From Promethearchaeota archaeon (GTDB lineage Archaea > Asgardarchaeota > Lokiarchaeia > Sigynarchaeales > SOKP01), in NCBI GenBank assembly GCA_030605085.1, contig JAUWBH010000024.1, positions 1-46,852 of the forward strand: a stretch of DNA of 46,852 bases. Reading direction: 5' to 3'. The position numbers were made by a program, and so were the translations under genes. Under the pieces are notes generated by a model that was not told the origin of the DNA, ran no database searches, and saw nothing but the letters and a program-made list of their open reading frames with translations. How positions within the stretch are numbered: position 1 is the stretch's first letter; every line of letters begins with the position of its first letter. This document shows positions 33,427-42,846 of the stretch, in pieces.

Positions 33427-36400
33427 TCAATATACTAAATATGAATCAATCATAGCGATTAATTGTTGATTTGTAAAATGCTTTAAAGAGATAGCCCCAA
33501 CTGGGCAAACCCCATTGCAAGCTCCACATCCTTTACATACTGCTGGAAGGACTCTTGATTTATATCGCATAAAACTTACAGCTGGTTCTATTGAGTCCCG
33601 AACAGTTTCGTAGGCAACTTGAGTTTCAATCTCTTCAATCGCATTATATATACAAATATCCCTGCAATCACCACATCCATTGCATTTGTTATCGTTAATT
33701 TCTGCTATTGAACCTATAATTTTCATTTTTTCTTTTGATAAAATTGTACATGCCCTAGCGGCTGCTCCTTTTGCTTGTACAATTGTTTCATTAATAAATT
33801 TTGGCCATTGAGCCGCTCCACATAAGAAAATTCCATCAGTAGAGAAATCAAGTGGACGCAATTTAACATGTGCTTCTAAGAAAAATCCATTTTGTTCTAT
33901 AGGAACTTTTAATAACTGTGATAATTCTTTATTTTCTGTTGGCAAAAAGGCAGCACTTAATGCAATAAGATCTGGCTTCACAATTATTTTTTCATTTAAT
34001 AATGAATCATATACAGACACCGACATCTTACTATCTTCAATACTAACCTTGGGTTCGAATTTTTTGTCATATCGGATGAAAATTATCCCTTTTTCTCTTG
34101 CTTCTCTGTAATAATCTTCCTTAAAGCCATAAGTTCGAATATCTCTATATAGAATGCAAATATTAATCTCAGGATTTTTCTCTTTTAACTTTATAGCATT
34201 TTTTAATGCAATGGCACAACATATTTTATTACAATTAGGTCGCTCTTCATTTCTCGAGCCTACGCATTGTATCATTATGACTGTTTTTGCATTTACTTCA
34301 TTTAATACAATTTTTTGTTCCAATTCTTGTTGAGTTAATATTCGTTTATCTTTTCCATACATATATTCCACTGGGCTATATTCTGTTCCACCTGTAGCAA
34401 CAATGACTACTCCAGTCTCAAGTTCTTTTTTTTCACCATTTTGATTCACTGTAATTAAAAAATTACCTACGAATCCTTGAATATCTTCGATGTGTGCGCT
34501 TGTGAATATTTTAATTTTATCGTGATTTTTAATTTGATTGATAAGTTTTTTGAGATATTCTTGAGGATCCTCACCTTCTAAGACATAATGTATATTTCTT
34601 ACCAATCCACCAAGATCTCTTTCTTTTTCAATCAAATAAGCTTCAAAACCTTGATTTGCTAATTCCAATGCGGCATTCATCCCCGCTATTCCACCACCTA
34701 TTATTAATCCAGAGTGTATTATATCTACAGAAGTTTCATATATGGGTTCTAAAAATTTAGCTTTGGCAACATTCATCGCTACCAAGTCTTTTGCTTTTTC
34801 CGTAGCTTCTTCAGGTTCGGACATATGAACCCAAGAACATTGTTCCCTAATATTTGCTAATTCAAATAAATAAGGATTTAAACCTGCTTCTCGAATGGTA
34901 TTTTGGAAAAGTGATTCGTGTGTCCGAGGAGTACACGATGCTACAACAATCTTATTTAATTTATTTTCCTCTATTATTTGCTTTATTTTGTCTTGAGTAT
35001 CTTGAGAGCAAGTATACAAATTCTCTTCGGCATAAACAACATTTGGAAGTGTTTTAGTAAACTTGACTACTTCAGGAACATTTACAATTCCGCCGATGTT
35101 TATTCCACAATGGCAAATGAATACTCCAATCCGAGGGTCTTCATCTTCAATTGAAACTTCTGGGGGATATTCTTTTATAGTTGTTAATGTATTTCTTTCA
35201 GTAGAAAGCAATGAAGAGACCTTTCCAGCAGCACCGCTCGCTTCTGCCACTGTTTCAGGAATATCTTTAGGTCCAGAACAAGTCCCACATACAAAAATTC
35301 CCGGTTTATTAGTTTCTAGAGGAGTAAATATATTTGTGGAATAAAAATTGTATTTATTAAGATTGATTCCCAATTTTTTACTCAAATCAATAACAGAATT
35401 CGAAGGCTGTATACCTATAGATAGAACAATCATATTAAAACTTTCTTTTATTATTTTCCCAGTCTCTATATCTTCAAAAGCTATGAATAAATTCTTCGTA
35501 TGCAGATCTTCTTTAATTGATGCAATTCTTCCTTTTAAGAATTTGATTTTTAATTCTTGCGCTCTTAGAAAATATTCCTCAAATCCTTTTCCATAAGCTC
35601 TTATATCAATAAAAAAAATATGACAATCTATGTCTGGTTCATGTTCTTTTGCAATTATTGCTTCTTTAATTGCGTACATGCAACATACTGATGAACAATA
35701 ATTGTTACCTATTCTTCGATCTCTTGAACCAATACATTGTATCCATGCTATTTTTTCTGGTACTTTTCCATCGGAAAGGCGTAATATATGATTTATGAAA
35801 GGTCCAGATGCGCTCAATAAACGTTCAAATTCGGAACTTGTTATTACATTCGGATATCGTCCATAACCATACTGATTTAGGGATAACGGATTAAAGAGTG
35901 TAGATCCTTGAGCGACAATTATTGAACCTACGTTTAGTTTAATCATTTCTTCTTTTTGAGTGAAATCAATAGCTCTTGCTTCGCATAAATATTCACATAA
36001 TCGGCAACCGATACAAATTGTTTTATCTATGGAGGCTACTTTTGGAATTGCTTGTGGATATTTAATAAAAATACTTTTTCGTTTTCGTAACCCCTCATCA
36101 TATTCATTTGAAGTTTCGATCGGACACCAATTCGTACAAAGTCCACAACCTGTACATTTTTCTTCATCAATATATCTTGGATGCTTTTTTAACATAACAC
36201 TGAAATTTCCTGCCACACCTTTTACCTTCTCAATTTCTACTTGAGTAATGATTTGAATGTTTGGATGTCTACCCACCTCTACTAATTTAGGACTTAAAAT
36301 GCACATTGCACAGTCATTTGTAGGAAATGTTTTATCTAATTGGCTCATTATACCGCCTATTGCGGGAGATCTCTCTACTATAAAGACTTTAAATCCTAAT

Positions 36401-36492
36401 TCTGCGAGATCTAATGATGTTTGTATCCCAGCAATTCCACCTCCGACTACTAATACTGCACCTACTTTATTTTTAGACCCACGTTTACTCAT
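33427..36492 (-). CDS. hdrA: Second double-length HdrA-type flavoprotein
   Basis: A 1021-residue paralogue of the downstream gene with the same order: FAD motif VLVVGGGIAGIQTSLDLAE, FPTNDCAMCILSPKLVE, ferredoxin sites CTGCGLCTNWCP and CIGCRLCEYLC, then RIGVFICHCGINIGG, CTPRTH, a second FAD motif LIIGGGIAGMNAALELA, and C-terminal CNGCGDCRDIC and CKGCGACNGVCP. Between the last two sites lies an extra segment (AYETVRDSIEPAVS and on to SRVLPAV) shared almost identically with the HdrA at 39096. The ATG overlaps the stop of the preceding mvhD gene by 4 nt, with GGAGGAA as binding site. Role as for the other HdrA: FAD-based electron splitting, inferred from family. Confidence 0.92.
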   Translation of the reverse strand: MSKRGSKNKVGAVLVVGGGIAGIQTSLDLAELGFKVFIVERSPAIGGIMSQLDKTFPTNDCAMCILSPKLVEVGRHPNIQIITQVEIEKVKGVAGNFSVMLKKHPRYIDEEKCTGCGLCTNWCPIETSNEYDEGLRKRKSIFIKYPQAIPKVASIDKTICIGCRLCEYLCEARAIDFTQKEEMIKLNVGSIIVAQGSTLFNPLSLNQYGYGRYPNVITSSEFERLLSASGPFINHILRLSDGKVPEKIAWIQCIGSRDRRIGNNYCSSVCCMYAIKEAIIAKEHEPDIDCHIFFIDIRAYGKGFEEYFLRAQELKIKFLKGRIASIKEDLHTKNLFIAFEDIETGKIIKESFNMIVLSIGIQPSNSVIDLSKKLGINLNKYNFYSTNIFTPLETNKPGIFVCGTCSGPKDIPETVAEASGAAGKVSSLLSTERNTLTTIKEYPPEVSIEDEDPRIGVFICHCGINIGGIVNVPEVVKFTKTLPNVVYAEENLYTCSQDTQDKIKQIIEENKLNKIVVASCTPRTHESLFQNTIREAGLNPYLFELANIREQCSWVHMSEPEEATEKAKDLVAMNVAKAKFLEPIYETSVDIIHSGLIIGGGIAGMNAALELANQGFEAYLIEKERDLGGLVRNIHYVLEGEDPQEYLKKLINQIKNHDKIKIFTSAHIEDIQGFVGNFLITVNQNGEKKELETGVVIVATGGTEYSPVEYMYGKDKRILTQQELEQKIVLNEVNAKTVIMIQCVGSRNEERPNCNKICCAIALKNAIKLKEKNPEINICILYRDIRTYGFKEDYYREAREKGIIFIRYDKKFEPKVSIEDSKMSVSVYDSLLNEKIIVKPDLIALSAAFLPTENKELSQLLKVPIEQNGFFLEAHVKLRPLDFSTDGIFLCGAAQWPKFINETIVQAKGAAARACTILSKEKMKIIGSIAEINDNKCNGCGDCRDICIYNAIEEIETQVAYETVRDSIEPAVSFMRYKSRVLPAVCKGCGACNGVCPVGAISLKHFTNQQLIAMIDSYLVY

Positions 36493-37253
36493 TTAACCAT
36501 TCCTCCTTCTTTAATAAATATTGCTGTTTCGTTTTGGATATTAAAAGTTATTTTATGTTCGTCATTCAAAGTAATAAGATGTTCCATAACTTTTTCTGAT
36601 GGAATTTCTAATATACTCGAAATTTCTTCTGCTGAAAGACCTTTTTCTTCAATTAGATCTTGAATCTTAACCTTGATTAATTCCGTTTCTATTATATGGT
36701 CTAATAATTCTTCAAATTTCTCCTCGGGAATTTTTTCACCATAGGCATTTTCGATTTCAGTTAAATCTCTTTCTCTACTAATTAACCATCTAAGCCTAAA
36801 GTCAGAACATACTTGTTTAGCATAAAACAAATTCTTTTTCAAATTTCCATCAGATTTAATGGGTGAAGGTCCTAGTTTTATCAGTTCTTCAGTAAATTCC
36901 GTAATTAAATCTGCAAATCTTTTCCCTTCTGCGGCAGATACCCATTCGAGTCGTAATCTCTTTGTTTCGAACTCGAGTTTTTCAAGTATCTTTTTCGTTA
37001 TTAAAATCTTATATTTTGTATGATAATTTCCTGTAAGATAATGACAATCTCCAAGGTGACATCCTGCTACTAATACACCGTCTAAACCTTTTTCGAATGC
37101 TGTCAAAATAAAATTTGGTTCAATTCTACCGCTGCACATTACTCTAATTATCCTTATATTTGGTGGATAATTGAATCGTGAAACACCCGCAAGATCTGCG
37201 CCCGCATATGAGCACCAATTACATAAAAATCCTAAAATCTTTGGTTTATACAT
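36489..37253 (-). CDS. mvhD: MvhD-type subunit with a C-terminal helix-turn-helix-like extension
   Basis: The first ~135 residues are a full MvhD domain: LGFLCNWCSYAGADLAGVSR, IRVMCSGRI, GVLVAGCHLGDCHYLTGN, LRLEWVSAAEGKRFAD. About 115 further residues follow (RLRWLISRERDLTEIENAYG; IQDLIEEKGLSAEEISSILE; IPSEKVMEHLITLNDEHKIT), which look like a winged helix in its second part. MvhD alone is about 140 residues, so this is a fusion or extension. It lies between two hdrA genes and overlaps the downstream one by 4 nt. GGAGG stands upstream of the ATG. The extension may dock the protein to a specific HdrA; that is inference. Confidence 0.88.
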   Translation of the reverse strand: MYKPKILGFLCNWCSYAGADLAGVSRFNYPPNIRIIRVMCSGRIEPNFILTAFEKGLDGVLVAGCHLGDCHYLTGNYHTKYKILITKKILEKLEFETKRLRLEWVSAAEGKRFADLITEFTEELIKLGPSPIKSDGNLKKNLFYAKQVCSDFRLRWLISRERDLTEIENAYGEKIPEEKFEELLDHIIETELIKVKIQDLIEEKGLSAEEISSILEIPSEKVMEHLITLNDEHKITFNIQNETAIFIKEGGMVK

Positions 37254-37274
37254 TTAAACACTTTCCTCCAATAA

Positions 37275-38960
37275 TCATTTTGATATTGCATATATTTGTT
37301 CATATATTTGAGGATCCTTAAAATGTTGCATAGAAATTGCATTTAAAGGACAACTTGCTCCACAAACTCCACAACCCTTACAAACAGCTGAAAAAACATT
37401 GGCTTTTAACCCCGATTCCATCCTTTCTATTTGTATTGCATTATATGGACAGATCATCTCGCATGAACCGCATCCTATGCATTTTTCAGAATCAACAGTA
37501 GCAATAGCTCCCTCTACTTGAATCGTCTCATGAGATAAAATTGTACTCGCCCTAGCTGCTGTGGCATAACCTTGAGTTATAGCTTCTGAGACATCAACAG
37601 GCCATTTTGCTGAACCACCTACATATATTCCATCTGTCGCAAAATCATTGGGGCGTAATTTTACGTGGGCTTCTAAAAAGAAATTGTTGGCTTCTAATGG
37701 AACTTTTAAAATTTGCGCAAGTTCCTTATTATCTTCATTGGCAACCAATGGAGTTGATAATACCAATAAATCATAAGGAATTATTATATAATCTCCAATG
37801 TATTCATTAAATACCGTTATTTGATTTTCTTCTACAGAAGGTAATTCATCAAGTTTGTATTTTATAAAGAGTACTCCTTTTTCTCTTGCGGTTCTATAAT
37901 AGTTTTCGTAATTTATCCCGGGAGTGTACATATCTCTAAATAATATCGTAATATTTGCTATTGGATTTCTTTCTTTGATAATTAGCGCATTTTTTAAAGC
38001 TGTCATACAACAAACGCTTGAACAATAAGGTCTTTCGTCGTTTCGAGAATCTACACATTGTATCATTACAACATTATTCGCATCTGTTTCATTGCTTTTT
38101 AACTTTGATTCCAATTCATACTGAGTTAGTCTTATTTTGCCGTCATATCCATAAAACTTAAAAGGAGTAAAGAGTGAAGCCCCTACGGCAACAATAATCG
38201 CTCCTACTGTTAGATCAATTATTTTACCATTCTTTACTATTTCTACATCGTAATTCCCTACAAAACCATCAATATTTTTTACTTTTGCTGTTGTATACAC
38301 TTCTAAATTCTTAGCTTTTTGAACTTTATTCTTAATATTCTTTATTAACTCTGAAGCCTTAGTATCATGTGGAAATAGATTAAAAAGTGTATTTAACCTT
38401 CCACCTAATTCATTCTCCTTTTCAACAAGATAGGTTTTAAAGCCTTGTCTACTTAAATTAAGTGCCGCACTCATTCCACAAATTCCACCGCCAATTACTA
38501 AAGCAGCAGAGTTTACTTTAATTGTAATCGTTTCTAAAGGTTCTAATTTTGTGGCTTTAGCCACTCCCATGCTAATTAGATCTTGTGCCTTCTCAAATGC
38601 TTCTACAGGTTGGTTCTTATGAACCCATGTACATTGTTCTCTAATATTAACAAAATTGAAAAGGTAAGGATTTAATCCCGCTTCTGAAATACATTCACGA
38701 AACAAAGGTTCATGTGTTCTTGGAGTACATGATGCCACAATTATCCGATTTAAATCATGCTCTTCGATTGCTTTCTTAATGCTGGATAATCCAATTTCTG
38801 AGCATGTATATAAATTATCTTCTGTATATGCAACATTTGGCAATGTTTTCGCAAATTTAGCAAGCTCCTTACAATCTATTACCCCTCCAATATTAGAACC
38901 ACAATGACATACAAATATTCCTACTCTAACTTCTTTTTCATTCTTTTCTTCATCTGACAT
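37275..38960 (-). CDS. hdrA: HdrA-type flavoprotein, single-length
   Basis: A 561-residue protein matching the second half of the double-length genes: VRVGIFVCHCGSNIGGVIDC, CTPRTHEPLFRE, FAD motif ALVIGGGICGMSAALNLSRQ, QCVDSRNDERPYCSSVCCMT, and C-terminal ferredoxin sites CIGCGSCEMICP and CKGCGVCGASCP. It lacks the internal Cys-rich insert (the FPTLDCSICIL-type region) found in canonical HdrA. It is a close tandem paralogue of the HdrA at 39096. AGAGGT precedes the ATG. Needs a partner carrying the missing cluster, perhaps one of the double-length proteins; this is inference. Confidence 0.92.
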   Translation of the reverse strand: MSDEEKNEKEVRVGIFVCHCGSNIGGVIDCKELAKFAKTLPNVAYTEDNLYTCSEIGLSSIKKAIEEHDLNRIIVASCTPRTHEPLFRECISEAGLNPYLFNFVNIREQCTWVHKNQPVEAFEKAQDLISMGVAKATKLEPLETITIKVNSAALVIGGGICGMSAALNLSRQGFKTYLVEKENELGGRLNTLFNLFPHDTKASELIKNIKNKVQKAKNLEVYTTAKVKNIDGFVGNYDVEIVKNGKIIDLTVGAIIVAVGASLFTPFKFYGYDGKIRLTQYELESKLKSNETDANNVVMIQCVDSRNDERPYCSSVCCMTALKNALIIKERNPIANITILFRDMYTPGINYENYYRTAREKGVLFIKYKLDELPSVEENQITVFNEYIGDYIIIPYDLLVLSTPLVANEDNKELAQILKVPLEANNFFLEAHVKLRPNDFATDGIYVGGSAKWPVDVSEAITQGYATAARASTILSHETIQVEGAIATVDSEKCIGCGSCEMICPYNAIQIERMESGLKANVFSAVCKGCGVCGASCPLNAISMQHFKDPQIYEQIYAISK

Positions 38961-38976
38961 TTTAATTAAACCTCTT

Positions 38977-39081
38977 TTAATTATATCTGCTACTTAAACC
39001 GCAGCAAAATCCATAATAACTATAATTGAAAGCTTTAAATATTAATGTTTGTTGAATAACTTCTGTTTTAGTATTATCCAT
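38977..39081 (-). CDS. Candidate 34-residue microprotein between two hdrA genes
   Basis: In the 135-bp gap between two hdrA genes, a frame starts at ATG 39081 directly after AAAAAGGAGATTTAAA, one of the best ribosome-binding sites in the cluster, and stops at 38977, 17 nt before the next hdrA. The protein begins MDNTKTEVIQQTLIFKAF and ends NYSYYGFCCGLSSRYN, with adjacent cysteines in a CCG context. The frame fills the gap neatly. It has no known homologue that I can name. It could also be the tail of a leader sequence that only couples translation. Confidence 0.5.
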   Translation of the reverse strand: MDNTKTEVIQQTLIFKAFNYSYYGFCCGLSSRYN

Positions 39082-39095
39082 TTTAAATCTCCTTT

Positions 39096-40838
39096 TTATC
39101 CTAAATATGATTTAAGCATAACACCTAATTGTTGATCTTTAAATTGTTTTAAGGTTAATGCCTCATTTGGGCAAATTCCAACGCAAACTCCACATCCTTT
39201 ACACACTGCTGGAAGTACTCTAGATTTATCTCGCACTAAACTTACAGCTGGTTCTATTGAGTCTCGAACAGTTTCGTAGGCAAATTGAGCTTCAATCATT
39301 TCAATCGTTTCAATCGCGTTATATAGACAAATATCCCTGCAGTCACCACAACCTTTGCATTTGCTTTCGTCAATTTCAGCTATTGAACCTGAAACTTCCA
39401 ATTCTTTTTTCGATAAAATAGTGCTTGCTCGAGCCGCTGTAGCGTAACCTTGAGTTATAGCTCCTGAAACATCCACAGGCCATTTTGCTGAGCCGCCTAT
39501 AAATACTCCTTCCGTCGCAAAATCAACAGGACGCAACTTAACGTGAGCCTCTAAGAAAAATTCGTTCATTTCTAGTGGAACTTTCAAGTCCTGAGCGAGT
39601 TCCTTGTTGTCAATGTTTGCAATTAAGGGTGTCGACAACACTAATAAATCATAAGGAATTATTATTTCTTCGCCAATATTTACATCAAACACTTTAATTT
39701 GATTTTCCTCCACAACAGGCTCCTTATCAAGATCGTATCTTATGAACAGAATTCCATTTAATCTTGCTTTTCTATAATAGTCCTCGTAAAGTGTGCCTGG
39801 AGCATACATGTCCCTATATAATATTACTATATTAGCCTTCGGATTTATATTTTTAATAATCAACGCGTTCTTTAAAGCCGTCATGCAACATACGCTTGCA
39901 CAATATGGTCGTTCGTCGTTTCGAGAACCTACACATTGTATCATGACGGTGTTTTTCGCATCTAATTCTTTGTTCTTTAATTTTGATTCTAATTCGTGTT
40001 GAGTTATTCTTTTTTTACTGTCGTATCCAAATAAATTCGTAGGTGTAAAAAGGGAAGCTCCAACCGCTACTATAATGGTTCCTACTATTAAATTAATCAC
40101 GCTGCCATTAAGTGCAATTTCTACACTGAAATTCCCAACATACCCACGAATTTCTTTAACATTAGCTGCTTTATACACTTCTAAATTTCGAACCTTTCCA
40201 ACTTGACCCTTCAATTTTTCTAATAATTCAGAAGCTTCCATATCGTGTGGAAATAATTTATAGAGAGAATTTAACCTTCCACCCAATTTCTCCTCTTTCT
40301 CAACTAAATAAGTTTTAAAACCTTGTCTACTTAGACTAAGAGCCGCACTCATCCCTGTAACGCCCGCGCCAATTACCAATGCGGCAGGCGTAATAACAAT
40401 AGTGATCATATCTAAAGGTTCTAGCTTTACGGCTTTAGCCACTCCCATACTAATCAAGTCTTTTGCTTTCTCAAATGCTTCTACTGGTTGGTCCATATGA
40501 ACCCAAGTACATTGCTCCCGAATATTGACAAAATTGAAAAGAAAAGGGTTTAATCCTGCTTCTGAAATAGATTCGCGAAATAAAGGCTCGTGTGTTCTAG
40601 GAGTACAGGAAGCTATAACTACTCGATTTAAACCATGTTCTTGTATTGCATTTTTAAGGCTTATTAATCCAGTTTCCGCGCATGCATAAAGATAATCTTC
40701 TGCGTATGCAACATTGGGTAATGCCTTTGCAAATTCAGCAAGTCCCTTACAGTTTATTACACCACCTATATTTGAACCGCAATGACAAACAAACACGCCA
40801 ACTCTAATCTGTTCTGTATCCTTTACATTTTCTGACAC
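39096..40838 (-). CDS. hdrA: HdrA-type flavoprotein, single-length
   Basis: A 580-residue protein, tandem paralogue of the HdrA at 37275 with the same domain order: IRVGVFVCHCGSNIGGVINC, CTPRTHEPLFRESISEAGLN, FAD motif ALVIGAGVTGMSAALSLSRQ, QCVGSRNDERPYCASVCCMT. The C-terminal ferredoxin module differs: CKGCGDCRDICLYNAIETIE, then an insert AYETVRDSIEPAVSLVRDKS, then CKGCGVCVGICP, matching the module of the double-length gene at 33427 rather than its neighbour. It starts with GTG at 40838 behind GAGGTTGA. The first glycine of the FAD motif pattern is GAGVTG rather than GGGICG, which is tolerable. Confidence 0.92.
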   Translation of the reverse strand: MSENVKDTEQIRVGVFVCHCGSNIGGVINCKGLAEFAKALPNVAYAEDYLYACAETGLISLKNAIQEHGLNRVVIASCTPRTHEPLFRESISEAGLNPFLFNFVNIREQCTWVHMDQPVEAFEKAKDLISMGVAKAVKLEPLDMITIVITPAALVIGAGVTGMSAALSLSRQGFKTYLVEKEEKLGGRLNSLYKLFPHDMEASELLEKLKGQVGKVRNLEVYKAANVKEIRGYVGNFSVEIALNGSVINLIVGTIIVAVGASLFTPTNLFGYDSKKRITQHELESKLKNKELDAKNTVMIQCVGSRNDERPYCASVCCMTALKNALIIKNINPKANIVILYRDMYAPGTLYEDYYRKARLNGILFIRYDLDKEPVVEENQIKVFDVNIGEEIIIPYDLLVLSTPLIANIDNKELAQDLKVPLEMNEFFLEAHVKLRPVDFATEGVFIGGSAKWPVDVSGAITQGYATAARASTILSKKELEVSGSIAEIDESKCKGCGDCRDICLYNAIETIEMIEAQFAYETVRDSIEPAVSLVRDKSRVLPAVCKGCGVCVGICPNEALTLKQFKDQQLGVMLKSYLG

Positions 40839-40893
40839 TTTTAATTCAACCTCATTTTATGATAGTTCTAAATCTAATAGCTTTGAAAATCAC

Positions 40894-42102
40894 CTATTCA
40901 GTTAAACCCATCATTTTTGCTATTAAATTCGTTAAATCAGAAACCTCTAAGTTAATTTCGTCAGGAAGACATTCTTTTTTTTCTTTTAACATACAATTGT
41001 AATGGGTTTGGCATTTCGGACAAGTTGTTACTAATAAATCTGCTACATTTCCAGCCTCAATTAATCTATCTAACTGCAAAACCTTGGAAAGATCGTTGCA
41101 GTTTATAAAGCAACTAACCCCACAACAAGGAGCACTTTCGCAAGATCTATCCATCTCGGTAAATGTAACTCCATGTTCTCCCATGTGATTAAGAATTTCT
41201 CTAGGAGGGGCATAAACTTTCATATGCCTTCCTAATCTACAGGGATCGTGATAGGTAACCTTTATATCATTGGTGTCTGTAAATTTTAATTGATTATTTT
41301 TAATTTTATCAGCGATTAATTCAGAAAGGTGAACAACGTTGAAATTGGCATCTTTAATGTATTTTGGATAATCCACTTTTAGAGTTCGGTAACATTCCGC
41401 ACAAGTTGTAATAATAGTTTTAACGCCTAATTTTTTAATTTCATTTACATTATGCTCTGCTAATTTTTTAAAAGTCTCAAAATGTCCCTTCCAAAGTGCG
41501 TCGTGACCGCAACACTTTATATTATCAATTATAACTGGTGGTTGTTTTTGTACTTTATTTAATATTTTTATTGCATTCTGGGCAATTTCTAAAAAATTCA
41601 CTTGTAAATTGTCAAAAACGACATTCAAAACTGGTAAACATCCAAAAAAATAAGCAACTTTTCCTTTTTTAGATATTTCATAACCAGATGGGACCAAGTC
41701 TGATGTAATTTTAAAACCAGATGGACTATTTGCTTGCATCTCAGAAATAATTGTTAAAATGCCATCGTGAGTCTCTTCGTATTCAATTCCTTGCTCTATT
41801 AAAAGCCTTCTAGCTAATTTTATAAACTCAATAAAATTTACGCTCTGAGGGCAATACTCCTGACAAGTCCCACATGTTAAACATAATCGAAGAACCTCCT
41901 CATTTATAATATGTTTACTTGCTCCAAAAGCGGCTAATCGAGTCATTTGATGAGGATTTAATAAAAATTGCTCCGCAACAGGACAACTCGAGGTACAAAT
42001 TCCACACTCAAAACAACTTAAAATCGTTTTCGTTTCTTCTGATTTAGATAATTCCTTAACTAAGTTCGTATCCAAATCAGAACTTTTTATAATATCTTCC
42101 AT
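40894..42102 (-). CDS. hdrD: HdrD-like heterodisulfide reductase subunit (fused HdrC-HdrB type)
   Basis: A 402-residue protein. N-terminal: two 4Fe-4S motifs, CFECGICTSSCP (about 30-41) and CLTCGTCQEYCP (about 74-85). C-terminal: two CCG domains, the first with FFGCLPV, KCCGHDALW and CAECYRTL, the second with DPCRLGRH, PCCGVSC and CPKCQTHY. In HdrB/HdrD these bind the non-cubane 4Fe-4S clusters that reduce a disulfide. The length is that of HdrD (about 400). Methanogen partners are absent, so the disulfide or other acceptor is unknown. First gene of the hdrA run; the next hdrA starts about 55 nt downstream. Confidence 0.9.
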   Translation of the reverse strand: MEDIIKSSDLDTNLVKELSKSEETKTILSCFECGICTSSCPVAEQFLLNPHQMTRLAAFGASKHIINEEVLRLCLTCGTCQEYCPQSVNFIEFIKLARRLLIEQGIEYEETHDGILTIISEMQANSPSGFKITSDLVPSGYEISKKGKVAYFFGCLPVLNVVFDNLQVNFLEIAQNAIKILNKVQKQPPVIIDNIKCCGHDALWKGHFETFKKLAEHNVNEIKKLGVKTIITTCAECYRTLKVDYPKYIKDANFNVVHLSELIADKIKNNQLKFTDTNDIKVTYHDPCRLGRHMKVYAPPREILNHMGEHGVTFTEMDRSCESAPCCGVSCFINCNDLSKVLQLDRLIEAGNVADLLVTTCPKCQTHYNCMLKEKKECLPDEINLEVSDLTNLIAKMMGLTE

Positions 42103-42150
42103 AATTCTTCAAATCCAACTTTTTTTTTAGGGTATTTGTCAAATATCTGT

Positions 42151-42165
42151 TTTTAATTTATATTT
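42151..42165 (-). promoter_or_regulatory. Possible TATA region of the hdr cluster
   Basis: Reading AAATATAAATTAAAA on the minus strand, about 50-60 nt upstream of the ATG at 42102. It is the best TATA-like candidate before the first gene of the cluster, but the region is AT-rich throughout. Confidence 0.3.
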
Positions 42166-42399
42166 GCTAAATTCTTAATTTATTTCGTCCCTATATTTCC
42201 GATGTAAATTATATGCCAACGAATTCTTTATATTCGCTACTTTGGCGGTTTAAGCTATTAAGATTTGCTTTTCTTTGTTTTTTTTTTTTAAAATTTTTTT
42301 AATGTATCTAAATTTAACATGCATATGATCCTTTTTAAAAGTTTCTCCCCTAGTTTCTTTTCGAAACCGATCACTCGCCTATGATTTCTATCTGAAACT

Positions 42400-42846
42400 G
42401 ATCAAAACTGGGACTTTCGATCATGAAACCCATTTATAGATCAAAATCAACCCCCTCGATCATTAACTATTGAAACCAAAAACGATCCTAATAAAAAATG
42501 ATCGAAAGCGAAATTCATAAGCCGAATTCTTTTTCTTATCGATCAAAACCGAGCTTATAGATCATAGATTATCGAAACCACAAAAAAATCAATGCTGAAA
42601 TGATCGATCTAGAAAACTATTCTGGAAATTCCTACTAAGACCGATCAAAACCGAGCTAATAGATCATAGACTATTAAAACCATAAAAAAATTCCTTTTCA
42701 AATGATCGATTACGAAAATCTAGGCTTAATCTTTTTGCCTCTTCGATCAAAACCTCCCTTATCGATCACGGATTGTCAATTTCGAAAACCCAAAATTAGT
42801 CTTTTTTAGATCATCGATCTTTTTGATCGGAAAAGGAAAAATAAAA
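42400..42846. repeat. Diverged tandem repeat with a 102-bp period and GATC anchors
   Basis: GATCAAAA starts at 42439, 42541, 42643 and 42745, each exactly 102 bp apart. In the four units a second GATC lies at offset 19; in the first three a third lies at offset 61. Units 2 and 3 share GATCAAAACCGAGCT and the following AATAGATCATAGA/TATAGATCATAGA block; the others are more diverged. A shortened unit begins at 42400 (second GATC again at +19). The region is non-coding on both strands and fills most of the 920-bp gap between hdrD and the plus-strand gene at 43024. The remaining parts of 42103-43023 hold nothing else I recognise. Confidence 0.8.

Noticed and set aside
29921..40838. Selenocysteine in the HdrA or MvhD proteins, as reported for some Lokiarchaeota
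   Set aside because: All expected positions carry cysteine codons and the frames have no internal TGA.
42400..42846. CRISPR array
   Set aside because: The units are diverged, 102 bp long and have no constant repeat alternating with unique spacers; no cas gene is nearby.
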